Part shown: positions 57,216-64,000 of the stretch, one piece after another
Numbering within the stretch: position 1 is the first letter of the stretch
Layout: each line of letters opens with the position of its first letter
Source: an uncultured Clostridia bacterium
GTDB lineage: Bacteria > Bacillota > Clostridia > Christensenellales > UBA1242
Reading direction: 5' to 3'
DNA: 64,000 bases
Assembly: GCA_944349375.1 (NCBI GenBank)
Contig: CALVMV010000003.1
Span: 93,926-157,925, forward strand
Position numbers and translations under genes: made by a program
Notes under the pieces: generated by a model
What the model was told of the DNA's origin: nothing
Seen by the model: only the letters and a program-made list of their open reading frames with translations
Databases searched by the model: none

Positions 57216-58534
57216 ACTAATTCTCCTTTTAAAAAACTTCCATCAAAATCAACTATTTTTACTTTTACAAAGGTTGAAATTTCGATATTTCCATTATCTA
57301 CAAATCTTACTCCAAAGTCAACTGTTGGAGATAGATTTTGAGTATGACCAACATATTCTCCTGTGCTTTCATCAAAATAATCGACAAGAACTTCCATTTC
57401 TTTTTCAATTAAGGTTGAAATTTTATCTTCTACAATTTTTTGTTGTAGTTTTTTTATTTTGTCAGTTCTTCTATTTTTTATAAAGTTAAAAACTTGATTT
57501 TTCATGAAAAATGCAGCAGTATTTGGCTCCTTGCTATATGGGAAAAAGCCTGCATAATCGAAACCGATTTCATTTACAAATTTTAATAGTTTTTTAAATT
57601 TTTGTTTAGTTTCGCCTGGATAACCAATAATGAAAGTTGACCTTAACATAAAATTAGGATATTTAGATTTTATTTTTTGCAATAATGTTCTTGTTTCTTC
57701 TTCCCCTAATTTCCTATTCATGCTTTTCAAAATTTCGTTGTCAATATGTTGCAGAGGTATATCCAAATATTTGCACATCTTTTCACTATTATTTATGTAT
57801 TCTAATAATTCATCGGATACTTTTTCTGGATAAAGATAATGCAGTCTAATCCATTGTAATTTTTTGATTTTGCTAAGTTTTTGACACAGCTCAATAAGTT
57901 TATTTTCTCCATATAAATCTTCACCATAGCGAGTGGTATCTTGAGCAACTAAAATAATTTCTTTAACTCCCCTAGAAACCAAATTTTTTGCTTCATCTAC
58001 AAGTTCATCTATTGGCACGCTTTGATATCTACCTCTTATTCTAGGTATTGTGCAATAAGAACATACATTATCACAACCATCAGCAATTTTTAAGTATGCA
58101 TAACTAATTCCACTTGTTAGCACTCTTTCACAATTTTTAGCAGGTTTAGATTTTTCAATTTGATAAAGTTCTTCAATTTTTTGACAGATTAAATTATTTT
58201 CTCTCAATCTTAAAAATAGGTCAATATTAGGAAAATTGTTAGCCATATCATCAAAATGTCTTTCAGGTAAACATCCACTAACAACAATTTTTTCAATAAC
58301 TCCCTGTTCCTTTAATTTTTCCATTGCTAAAATGTTTTCGATTGCTTCTTCTTGTGCAGGCTGGATAAAAGCACAAGTATTGACAATAACAATATCAGCA
58401 TCATAGACATCACTTACAATGGTGAAACCATAGTCATTAAGCCTACCCAACATTTTTTCTAAATCAACCTTGTTTTTATCACAACCAAGGCTTATGGCTG
58501 ATATTTTCTTGCCAATTAGTTCTTTTTTAGTCAT
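57212..58534 (-). CDS. rimO: Ribosomal protein S12 methylthiotransferase RimO
   Basis: Radical-SAM enzyme that methylthiolates an Asp of ribosomal protein S12. The 440-residue protein has MTTase Cys motifs SLGCDKNKVDLE, VNTCAFI and SGCLPE, the radical-SAM motif CDNVCSYCTIPRIRGRYQ, LVAQDTTRYGEDLYG and LDIPLQHIDNEIL, and a C-terminal TRAM domain (roughly residues 375-440), in contrast to the MiaB here. GGAG before ATG 58534 decides the start over a TTG at 58546. It overlaps ftsK by 8 nt. Confidence 0.96.
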   Translation of the reverse strand: MTKKELIGKKISAISLGCDKNKVDLEKMLGRLNDYGFTIVSDVYDADIVIVNTCAFIQPAQEEAIENILAMEKLKEQGVIEKIVVSGCLPERHFDDMANNFPNIDLFLRLRENNLICQKIEELYQIEKSKPAKNCERVLTSGISYAYLKIADGCDNVCSYCTIPRIRGRYQSVPIDELVDEAKNLVSRGVKEIILVAQDTTRYGEDLYGENKLIELCQKLSKIKKLQWIRLHYLYPEKVSDELLEYINNSEKMCKYLDIPLQHIDNEILKSMNRKLGEEETRTLLQKIKSKYPNFMLRSTFIIGYPGETKQKFKKLLKFVNEIGFDYAGFFPYSKEPNTAAFFMKNQVFNFIKNRRTDKIKKLQQKIVEDKISTLIEKEMEVLVDYFDESTGEYVGHTQNLSPTVDFGVRFVDNGNIEISTFVKVKIVDFDGSFLKGELV

Positions 58535-61445
58535 AAGTATCTCCAAAAATTTGATAAAATTCTTCTATAGTGATATAGACACTTCGTTGTTTAGAACCTT
58601 CTGCAGAAGAGATATATCCTCTTTCTTCCATTTGGTCAATAATTCGTGCTGCTCTAGGATAACCAATAGCCAATTTTCTTTGAACCATAGTAGTGCTTGC
58701 AACACCATTATCAATACAAATTTTAAGTGCTTGTGGAAGCATAGGATCCATACTGCTATCTTCCCCACCTCCATTAGAGCTTTTACCTGGGCTATTAATT
58801 GCATTATTTGCTTCTTCATCAAAAGTTTCTTCATTGTTTTGAATTACAAAATTCACAATATCTTTAGTTTCAGGTGTATCTATAAAACAACCTTGCAAAC
58901 GAATAGGCGCAGAATCTGCTGGCTTATAAAGCATATCTCCATAGCCTAAAAGTTTTTCAGCACCAGTAGCGCCCATAATAACTTCGCTATCGACTCTACT
59001 TGCGACTTTGAATGCAATTCTAGCCGGTAAGTTTGCTTTTAAAGTTCCAGTAACAACATCTGTTGAAGGTCTTTGTGTAGCCAAAATCAAGTGAATACCA
59101 GCAGCTCTTGCCTTACCTGCTAATCTTCTAATTTTATCTTCAATTTCATTTTTCGCAACAGCCATAAAGTCTGCGAACTCATCAAATATAACAACAATGT
59201 AAGGCATTTTTTTAACCTTTCTTGAGAGAACTTTATCAGTTTTGTTATATTCATCAATATTACGCACTCTTTCTTCAGAAATCAGTCTAAATCTTCTTTC
59301 CATTTCATCAACTGCCCATTGAAGAGCATTTACTGCCTTAGTAGGATCAGTAAGAACTTTAGGAATAACCATGTGAGGTAACCCTTCATACATTGAAAGT
59401 TCAACTTGCTTAGGGTCAATCATGATAAATTTAACTTCATCAGGAGATGATTTGTAAATAAGTGAGGTAATAATTGTATTAAGGCATACACTTTTACCAG
59501 AACCTGTAGTCCCTGCAACCAAAAGATGAGGCATCTTTTGTAAATTGCAAACTTTGACAGTTCCTGTAATATCTTTACCTAGTGCAAAAGTTAAAGGAGA
59601 AGGCGATAAAGAAAACTCTTTTGAAAGTAAAACATCTTTCAAACTAACCTTTGCAACTTTATTATTTGGAACTTCAATACCAACCTTGCTTCTTCCAGGA
59701 ATTGGAGCTTCAATTCGAATTTGCCCTTTAGCAGAAAGAGCATAAGCAATATCAGCATCTAAAGATAAAATTTTTTTAACTGAAATACCTTCTGGCATTT
59801 CAATTTCATACCTTGTTACAGTAGGCCCAATTACTACATTTTGGACTTTAGCTGGCACACCAAATTTTTCAAGTGCATTTTCAAGAGCAACCCTTTTCAT
59901 AGGGATTTCTTCATTAAAAATTGATAAATCATCAGATTGTGTAGTTATCAAATCGATTGATGGTCTAGTATAAACATATTGAGGGACAAGTTCATTTTTA
60001 GTGTCGCTATCAAGTTCAACAAATCTTTTTTTCTTTTCAATCGCACTAGAATTGGTATTTGTCAAATGGCTTTCTCTTGACAACCCTTCTTGTCTATCTC
60101 TAGTAAAATTATCTCTATTTAATGATTCACTTGAATTATTTTCTCTAGAGAAATTTTCTCTAGAAAAGGTTGCCCTGTCCCTTGAAATATTTTGATTTTC
60201 AGTTGAAAAACTTCTCCTATCTGAAGAAAAATCATTTCTTTCTCCAGAAAAACCGTTCCTATCTCTTGAATAATTTGTTTCTCTTTCAAAACTCTGATTA
60301 TCATGATTTTCAATATCAGAAAAATCAATAAATTCATTATTATTTTCTAAATCACTTTGTCTTTGTGAAATTTCCTCTTTAACAACTTCCCTAATTATAT
60401 CTTCTGCTTGAGAAGTTATTTGTTCAGGGTTCATTTCTGGTAAGTTCCCTCGTTTGATTTGAGGCTGTGAAAAATCATAACTTTCTTCATGAACATATGT
60501 TGATGGCTTGATTTGTTCATCTTTAAGTTCGTTTATAGTTTTGTTTAAATCTGAATTGTTAATGTTCGTAATTGGATTAGACACTCTTTTGTTTTTTGTT
60601 GCCATAAATTTATCAATATCGACAGTTGGTGGTTGCAACAAATATTCTCTTATAGTCATACCCTCAGGGATTTTAGGCTCATTTTGAGATTCTTTAGGCA
60701 ATTTTATTTGTTGATGCTCTGCTGGTATTCTTTTAAACCCTCCCGCCAAACCTAATTTTTCACGAGCAGATAATTCTTTTTTCTCTTCTTCTTTTTTATT
60801 GGCATCAAACATAACATTAACATCTTTCTCTGGAGTTAAAAGTTTTGCTAGTTTTGGAGATTTTTCATATACTACCTGTTTTTGTGTTGTTGATTTTTCT
60901 TTAATATTTATTTTTACAGCTTCTTCTTGTTTTTCATTCTTTTTTAATGAAAGAATTGTTTCAACAAAAAACACAATAGAAACAATTAGCCCTAAAGATA
61001 AAATAATATAAGTTGCTACAGCCCCCATTAAATATGCGAGAGAACAAGGAATAAACCCAATAATCATTCCCCCAGCAGTAAATCTTTTTGAATAATTTAG
61101 TGCCATATATTCTCCATATCCCATTTCACCAGGCAAGCCAACAATTATGAGTTGAAGAATAGTTAAAAAGAAATATAAAGATAAAAACAAAAAAATTGCA
61201 TATCTTTTTGGCATTACATATTTTTTATCATTTAAAAGAGCTAAAGAAAGTATTAAACCAAATACAGATAATGGATAAACAAAAATACCTAAAATACCCA
61301 AGAAAAATGTTTGAAAAGCAGGTATTAAACTAGTTACAGAAAAAAGAAATACAATAGTCGAAACTGCTAACAAAATAGCACCAAACAATTTTTTTCTTTT
61401 TTTTGAAGATTTTTTGTTTTTATTTGAAACTTGAAAAGTTGCCAT
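58527..61445 (-). CDS. ftsK: DNA translocase FtsK/SpoIIIE
   Basis: Hexameric DNA pump that clears chromosome DNA from division or sporulation septa. The 972-residue protein has four N-terminal membrane segments (about 22-165), a long linker, then alpha/beta motor domains with Walker A VAGTTGSGKSVCLN, Walker B VVIFDEFADFM and ATQRPSTDVVTG, and a C-terminal gamma winged helix (TTMVQRKLAIGYPRAARIID). The linker from about residue 388 to 460 repeats short RDRxxFSxE-like units. Only one FtsK-type gene is present in the window, so vegetative and sporulation roles cannot be separated. Confidence 0.96.
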   Translation of the reverse strand: MATFQVSNKNKKSSKKRKKLFGAILLAVSTIVFLFSVTSLIPAFQTFFLGILGIFVYPLSVFGLILSLALLNDKKYVMPKRYAIFLFLSLYFFLTILQLIIVGLPGEMGYGEYMALNYSKRFTAGGMIIGFIPCSLAYLMGAVATYIILSLGLIVSIVFFVETILSLKKNEKQEEAVKINIKEKSTTQKQVVYEKSPKLAKLLTPEKDVNVMFDANKKEEEKKELSAREKLGLAGGFKRIPAEHQQIKLPKESQNEPKIPEGMTIREYLLQPPTVDIDKFMATKNKRVSNPITNINNSDLNKTINELKDEQIKPSTYVHEESYDFSQPQIKRGNLPEMNPEQITSQAEDIIREVVKEEISQRQSDLENNNEFIDFSDIENHDNQSFERETNYSRDRNGFSGERNDFSSDRRSFSTENQNISRDRATFSRENFSRENNSSESLNRDNFTRDRQEGLSRESHLTNTNSSAIEKKKRFVELDSDTKNELVPQYVYTRPSIDLITTQSDDLSIFNEEIPMKRVALENALEKFGVPAKVQNVVIGPTVTRYEIEMPEGISVKKILSLDADIAYALSAKGQIRIEAPIPGRSKVGIEVPNNKVAKVSLKDVLLSKEFSLSPSPLTFALGKDITGTVKVCNLQKMPHLLVAGTTGSGKSVCLNTIITSLIYKSSPDEVKFIMIDPKQVELSMYEGLPHMVIPKVLTDPTKAVNALQWAVDEMERRFRLISEERVRNIDEYNKTDKVLSRKVKKMPYIVVIFDEFADFMAVAKNEIEDKIRRLAGKARAAGIHLILATQRPSTDVVTGTLKANLPARIAFKVASRVDSEVIMGATGAEKLLGYGDMLYKPADSAPIRLQGCFIDTPETKDIVNFVIQNNEETFDEEANNAINSPGKSSNGGGEDSSMDPMLPQALKICIDNGVASTTMVQRKLAIGYPRAARIIDQMEERGYISSAEGSKQRSVYITIEEFYQIFGDTYD
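60066..60284 (-). repeat. RDR/SRE low-complexity repeats in the FtsK linker
   Basis: The linker holds imperfect units such as SRDRNGF, GERNDF, SSDRRSF, SRDRATF, SRENF and TRDRQE, alternating Arg-Asp/Arg-Glu with Phe-Ser. The segment should be disordered and flexible. The DNA is correspondingly repetitive (TCTAGAGAAA-type words). Confidence 0.7.
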
Positions 61446-61492
61446 AACACTTCCTTTATAAAAACTTTACATATTAAATATATCATAAAAGC

Positions 61493-61522
61493 AAAATATC
61501 TCAAACAAAGTTGAGATATTTT
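61493..61522 (-). terminator. Probable terminator of the pdaB-like gene
   Basis: AAATATCTCAAC and GTTTGAGATATTT pair around a small loop. It lies between the pdaB-like stop and the ftsK start. The T run is better on the plus strand, but no plus-strand gene is near. Confidence 0.5.
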
Positions 61523-61568
61523 TTATTTTTTATTTTAATATTTTGTTAATAACAGTCAAAAAACAACA

Positions 61569-62300
61569 TTAATTTGCATTTGGTTCTAAAGTTTGCGAAA
61601 CAGTGGTTAAATTAAAACCATTATCTTTAAACCAAGAAATTATTTTTGGTAATGCTTCAACAGTTTTTTCAGTTGGGTGCATTAAAATCAAATCTCCTCC
61701 ACAAGCATTTTTGATAGCTCTTGAATAAATAAGTTCTGCATCTTTATCACGCCAATCTACTGTATCTCTAGTCCACATAATCGTTTTATAACCTAAAGAA
61801 GAAGCAGAAGAAACAGTAAGTTTGTCGTATGCTCCACTAGGTGGGGCAAACAAATTCATCTCTACCCCTAAAAGTTCTTGAATTATTGTGTGAGTTGTCG
61901 AAATTTCATTAAGGTTGCCTTGCTCATCTAATTTGTCATGGTCTTTGTGATGGTATCCATGATTTGCAATTTCGTGTCCATCATCATAAATCTTTTTAAG
62001 CATGTCTTCATTAAGAACAGCCCATGTCCCGCCTATAAAGAAAGTAGTTTGCACATTATTTTCTTTTAAGATTGAGAGCATATCGTCAAGATATTCAGTT
62101 CCCCAATAAACATTTATCATAAGAGATACATTTTTTGAACTTTTATCCCCATTATAATAAACACCGCTTACAGCAGAAGAAGTTGCAAGAATATTGCCAC
62201 CCCACACTGCAAATGCTGAAATACCAGCCAAAAGCACAACAATAAAGATATTGACTATCCATTTTCTAAATTTAATAACTTTAAAATGTATTTTTTTCAT
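61569..62300 (-). CDS. PdaB-like polysaccharide deacetylase-fold protein
   Basis: Carbohydrate esterase 4 fold, nearest to the sporulation proteins PdaB/YlxY. The 243-residue protein has an N-terminal membrane anchor (residues about 15-36), motif 1 as SLMINVYWGTEYLDDML (the catalytic Asp of TFDDG replaced by Asn), motif 2 HEIANHGYHHKDH with both metal-binding His, motif 3 APPSGAYDKL and motif 5 LILMHPTEKTVE. The WG variant of motif 1 is seen in PdaB-type proteins. With the Asn it may be inactive or act differently. The sigma-E-like promoter and the absent leader support sporulation-specific expression. Confidence 0.82.
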   Translation of the reverse strand: MKKIHFKVIKFRKWIVNIFIVVLLAGISAFAVWGGNILATSSAVSGVYYNGDKSSKNVSLMINVYWGTEYLDDMLSILKENNVQTTFFIGGTWAVLNEDMLKKIYDDGHEIANHGYHHKDHDKLDEQGNLNEISTTHTIIQELLGVEMNLFAPPSGAYDKLTVSSASSLGYKTIMWTRDTVDWRDKDAELIYSRAIKNACGGDLILMHPTEKTVEALPKIISWFKDNGFNLTTVSQTLEPNAN

Positions 62301-62305
62301 AGTAT

Positions 62306-62334
62306 AAAATATGACTTAAAAAAATTTTTATGAC
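62306..62334 (-). promoter_or_regulatory. Sigma-E-type promoter abutting the pdaB-like start
   Basis: Minus-strand GTCATAAA (62327-62334; exact fit to GKMATAWW), 13-nt spacer, CATATTTT (62306-62313; 6 of 8 to CATACAHT), then ATACT and ATG. pdaB of Bacillus is under sigma-E. Confidence 0.5.
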
Positions 62335-62340
62335 ATAAAT

Positions 62341-62374
62341 AAAAAAAAACATACAAGAATTCTTCCTTATATGC
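62341..62374 (-). terminator. Orphan terminator after a gene-end remnant
   Basis: Minus-strand CATATAAG and CTTGTATG pair (one mismatch) around GAAGAATT, then nine T. No complete gene lies between it and the ankyrin gene's own terminator at 62505-62535. Confidence 0.6.
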
Positions 62375-62381
62375 TTATACA

Positions 62382-62426
62382 TTATTTTTCAATATTTTCA
62401 ATTAAATTTGCTCTTTCACTTTTAGA
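62382..62426 (-). pseudogene. Remnant of a duplicated ankyrin-gene 3' end
   Basis: The minus-strand frame ending at 62382 reads SKSERANLIENIEK then stop. Its last 19 bases are identical to the last 19 of the ankyrin gene at 62557-62575, and the preceding residues are similar (SKLIKLTDENIEK). An in-frame stop precedes it, and a terminator follows it. It looks like the tail of a lost tandem paralogue. Confidence 0.5.
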
Positions 62427-62504
62427 TTAAAAAAAGATAATTATTGTCTATATGAAATAAATGAAAATTTAAGTGAACGATGGCTAAACTTTTATCTAGA
62501 CAAC

Positions 62505-62535
62505 AAAAAAACTATGCGTCGAGCATAGATTTTTT
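62505..62535 (-). terminator. Terminator of the ankyrin-repeat gene
   Basis: CTATGC and GCATAG pair around GTCGA, with A and T runs on both sides; 22 nt after the stop. Confidence 0.85.
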
Positions 62536-62556
62536 GATTTATAATTATATATCTTC

Positions 62557-63786
62557 TTATTTTTCAATATTTTCATCAGTTAATTTGATTAACTTTGAAT
62601 AATCACTCTTTTTATTATCTTTTACTTTTTGCATTATTAAATCCAAACATGTTTCGCCTCGATTATCTTTTATCTTTAATAGATTTTTATCTGTCTTAAA
62701 AGCTTCGATTAAAACATTTGCCATTCCTTTCTCCGCTGCATAATGTAAAAATGTTTTCCCTTGATAATCCTGCATCTTTGCCAAAGAGGTTTCCTTTTTT
62801 ATTGCCTTAATTAAAATTTGAGAAAACCCTTTGTCTGCAGATATATGTAAAAATGTTTGTCCTCGATCATTTCTAATTTCCGCTAATTTATGATTTTTTT
62901 CTAAAGCAATATTTAAAACTGTGTTTAAGTCTTCACGAGCAGCTCGATGCAAAAAGGTTTCACCGTCACTATTTTTTATTTCTGCATATTCAATTTTATT
63001 TTTTAATGTTAAAATGAGAATATCCGAAAGCCCTTTATCCGCTGCATAATGTAAAAATGTTCTTCCTTGTCTATCTTTAATTTTTGCAAGTTGAGGATTA
63101 CTTTCAAAAGCTTTTATTAAAATTTCAGAAAGACCAAAAAATGCTGCATAATGCAAATAAGTTCTACCTAAACTATCTTGCATAGTTGCCGATTTTATAT
63201 TTTTATCTAGTGCCAATCTCAAAACACCAGAAAGTTTTTTTTCTGCTGCTATATGCAAAAATGTTTTTTTATAATCGTCTTGCATAAAAGCGAGATTAGG
63301 ATCTTTATTTAATGCATAAATTAAAACTTCTGAAAGCAAATTTTCTGCTGCTATATGCAAAAATGTTTCTTTACTAAAAGTTTTAACATTTAAAAGATTA
63401 ATATTTTTGTCTAACGCATTAATTAAAACATTTATAAGACCTTGTTCTGCTGCTATATGCAAAAATGTTTTCCCATGGAAATTTTTAATTGTCGCAAGTT
63501 TTACATCCTTTTCTAATGCCATTATTAAAACATCTGCAAATCCATTCCGTGCTGCTATATGCAAAAATGTTTGCTCATAAACATTTTTAAGCATTCCAAG
63601 ATTTGGATTTTTATTTAATGCTAAAATTAAAACATCAGAGAATCCTTCTTCTGCTGCTTCATGAAGAAGAGTCTGAGAATAATCATCTAGCATTTGTGCA
63701 AAATTAGGAATTGTTTTAAATGCTTTTAATAAAACTTCATGTCTTTCTTGTTTTGTTAACTTTTGTTTTTTGGTTAAATGTTCCAT
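62557..63786 (-). CDS. Ankyrin-repeat protein, 409 aa
   Basis: Ten full ankyrin-type repeats of about 35 residues and an eleventh partial one fill almost the whole protein. Each unit has a TFLHIAAxxG-type helix start (here QTFLHIAARNG, KTFLHIAAEQG, RTFLHYAADKG and so on), a second helix DVLIxALxKN and a linker ending in a K(I/M)(Q/K)(D/N) turn. There is no signal peptide, membrane segment or catalytic domain, so it is a cytoplasmic binding scaffold. ATG 63786 has GGAGG 8 nt upstream. A consensus promoter drives it alone. The near-identical units suggest recent repeat amplification. The partner is unknown. Confidence 0.88.
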   Translation of the reverse strand: MEHLTKKQKLTKQERHEVLLKAFKTIPNFAQMLDDYSQTLLHEAAEEGFSDVLILALNKNPNLGMLKNVYEQTFLHIAARNGFADVLIMALEKDVKLATIKNFHGKTFLHIAAEQGLINVLINALDKNINLLNVKTFSKETFLHIAAENLLSEVLIYALNKDPNLAFMQDDYKKTFLHIAAEKKLSGVLRLALDKNIKSATMQDSLGRTYLHYAAFFGLSEILIKAFESNPQLAKIKDRQGRTFLHYAADKGLSDILILTLKNKIEYAEIKNSDGETFLHRAAREDLNTVLNIALEKNHKLAEIRNDRGQTFLHISADKGFSQILIKAIKKETSLAKMQDYQGKTFLHYAAEKGMANVLIEAFKTDKNLLKIKDNRGETCLDLIMQKVKDNKKSDYSKLIKLTDENIEK

Positions 63787-63806
63787 AGCATTCCTCCATT
63801 GCTTAT

Positions 63807-63835
63807 ATTTTACCATATTCTTTTTGCTTAGTCAA
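63807..63835 (-). promoter_or_regulatory. Sigma-A-type promoter of the ankyrin gene
   Basis: Minus-strand TTGACT (63830-63835), 17-nt spacer, TAAAAT (63807-63812). Confidence 0.75.
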
Positions 63836-63903
63836 TACTTAAATTAACGATAAAACCTAATTTAGATATGTTTAAAAGATAAAGAAAAAATAATAATGAC
63901 AAC

Positions 63904-63938
63904 AAAAAAGTCTATGCTTAATCGCATAGACTTTTTTT
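63904..63938. terminator. Strong terminator near the right edge
   Basis: AAAAAAGTCTATGC and GCATAGACTTTTTTT pair around TTAATC. It probably ends a minus-strand gene entering from beyond the window. Its GTCTATGC arm resembles the arm of the terminator at 62505-62535. Confidence 0.88.
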
Positions 63939-64000
63939 ATCAATTAAATAGATTTCCCGTTATTGAGTTCTAAGACGGGTATTTTTGTATTTCAATGTAG
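63939..64000. other. Window edge, possible 3' end of an off-window gene
   Basis: The minus strand carries three short open tails here with different stops (one ends KYKNTRLRTQ, another IPVLELNNGKSI). The terminator next to it implies a gene end, but the frame cannot be chosen from 62 bases. Confidence 0.3.

Noticed and set aside
62557..63786. 105-bp direct repeats
   Set aside because: They encode ankyrin units; not a CRISPR or integron array.
1..64000. Prophage, transposon, integron, rRNA or tRNA genes
   Set aside because: No transposase, integrase, phage structural gene, inverted-repeat element end, rRNA block or cloverleaf was recognised on either strand.

Overview
The window is very AT-rich bacterial chromosome. 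Almost all genes sit on the minus strand in tightly packed, often overlapping operons. Gene content and order (ftsK/spoIIIE-rimO-pgsA-cinA-recA; miaB-mutS-mutL-miaA-ynbB; rpmF-plsX-rnc-smc-ftsY; ruvX next to a DUF1292 gene; ytxC next to thrS; scpA-scpB next to a PBP5-type carboxypeptidase) are those of a low-GC, Gram-positive, endospore-forming Bacillota, most like a clostridial lineage. A T-box leader before thrS, a class A RNase P RNA and strong Shine-Dalgarno sequences at most genes agree. TGA is a stop codon (for example at the end of miaB). The species cannot be named from this sequence; the many eroded housekeeping proteins suggest an uncultured, streamlined lineage.

Layout. 1-9.8 kb: tsf (cut by the edge), rpsB, an unknown gene, a degenerate secD-secF pair, a small membrane protein, an unknown gene, yajC with an unlisted 24-residue peptide upstream, thrS with its T-box, and ytxC. 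9.9-12.5 kb: a lipoprotein, a 44-residue Lys/Ser/Cys peptide, and a gene of 28-residue tandem repeats broken by a one-base deletion. 12.6-20.8 kb: DUF1292, ruvX, a HAD phosphatase, polA, a small membrane protein, an acyltransferase-fold protein lacking its catalytic His, rarA and an unknown gene. 20.8-24.3 kb: rnpB, a divergent two-gene unknown cassette, a DisA_N-like sensor and pro-sigma-K. 24.4-34.6 kb: ftsY, smc, rnc, plsX, rpmF, ackA, pta, ylbJ, DUF378. 34.7-43.4 kb: mnmA, a zinc-ribbon/TM2 protein, an apparently dead class III cyclase, spoIVFB with a tiny upstream membrane ORF, scpB, scpA, an Ig-like protein, a D,D-carboxypeptidase and spoIIM. 43.4-51.2 kb: ynbB, miaA, mutL, mutS, miaB. 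51.3-54.4 kb (plus strand): a class A penicillin-binding protein and a peroxiredoxin. 54.5-63.8 kb: recA, an eroded cinA, pgsA, rimO, ftsK/spoIIIE, a PdaB-like deacetylase and an ankyrin-repeat protein.

The genes join into an information-processing core (translation factors, tRNA modification, replication and mismatch repair, SMC-ScpAB chromosome condensation, SRP receptor and Sec accessory proteins) and a dispersed sporulation set: pro-sigma-K and its likely protease SpoIVFB, SpoIIM, YlbJ, YtxC, a PdaB-like protein, a DacF/DacB-like enzyme and SpoIIIE. Several sporulation genes carry sequences resembling sigma-E promoters. No CRISPR array, phage, transposon, rRNA or tRNA gene was recognised.

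The most unusual signals are: (i) a recurring promoter architecture in which the -10 box lies 5-7 nt before the start codon with no Shine-Dalgarno sequence, implying leaderless mRNAs; (ii) SecD and SecF that have both lost the membrane Asp residues of the proton relay; (iii) a 49-codon membrane ORF in the position of spoIVFA; (iv) a DisA_N-like sensor with an altered ligand motif; and (v) two repeat-protein loci, one frameshifted and one with a decayed duplicate of its gene end.
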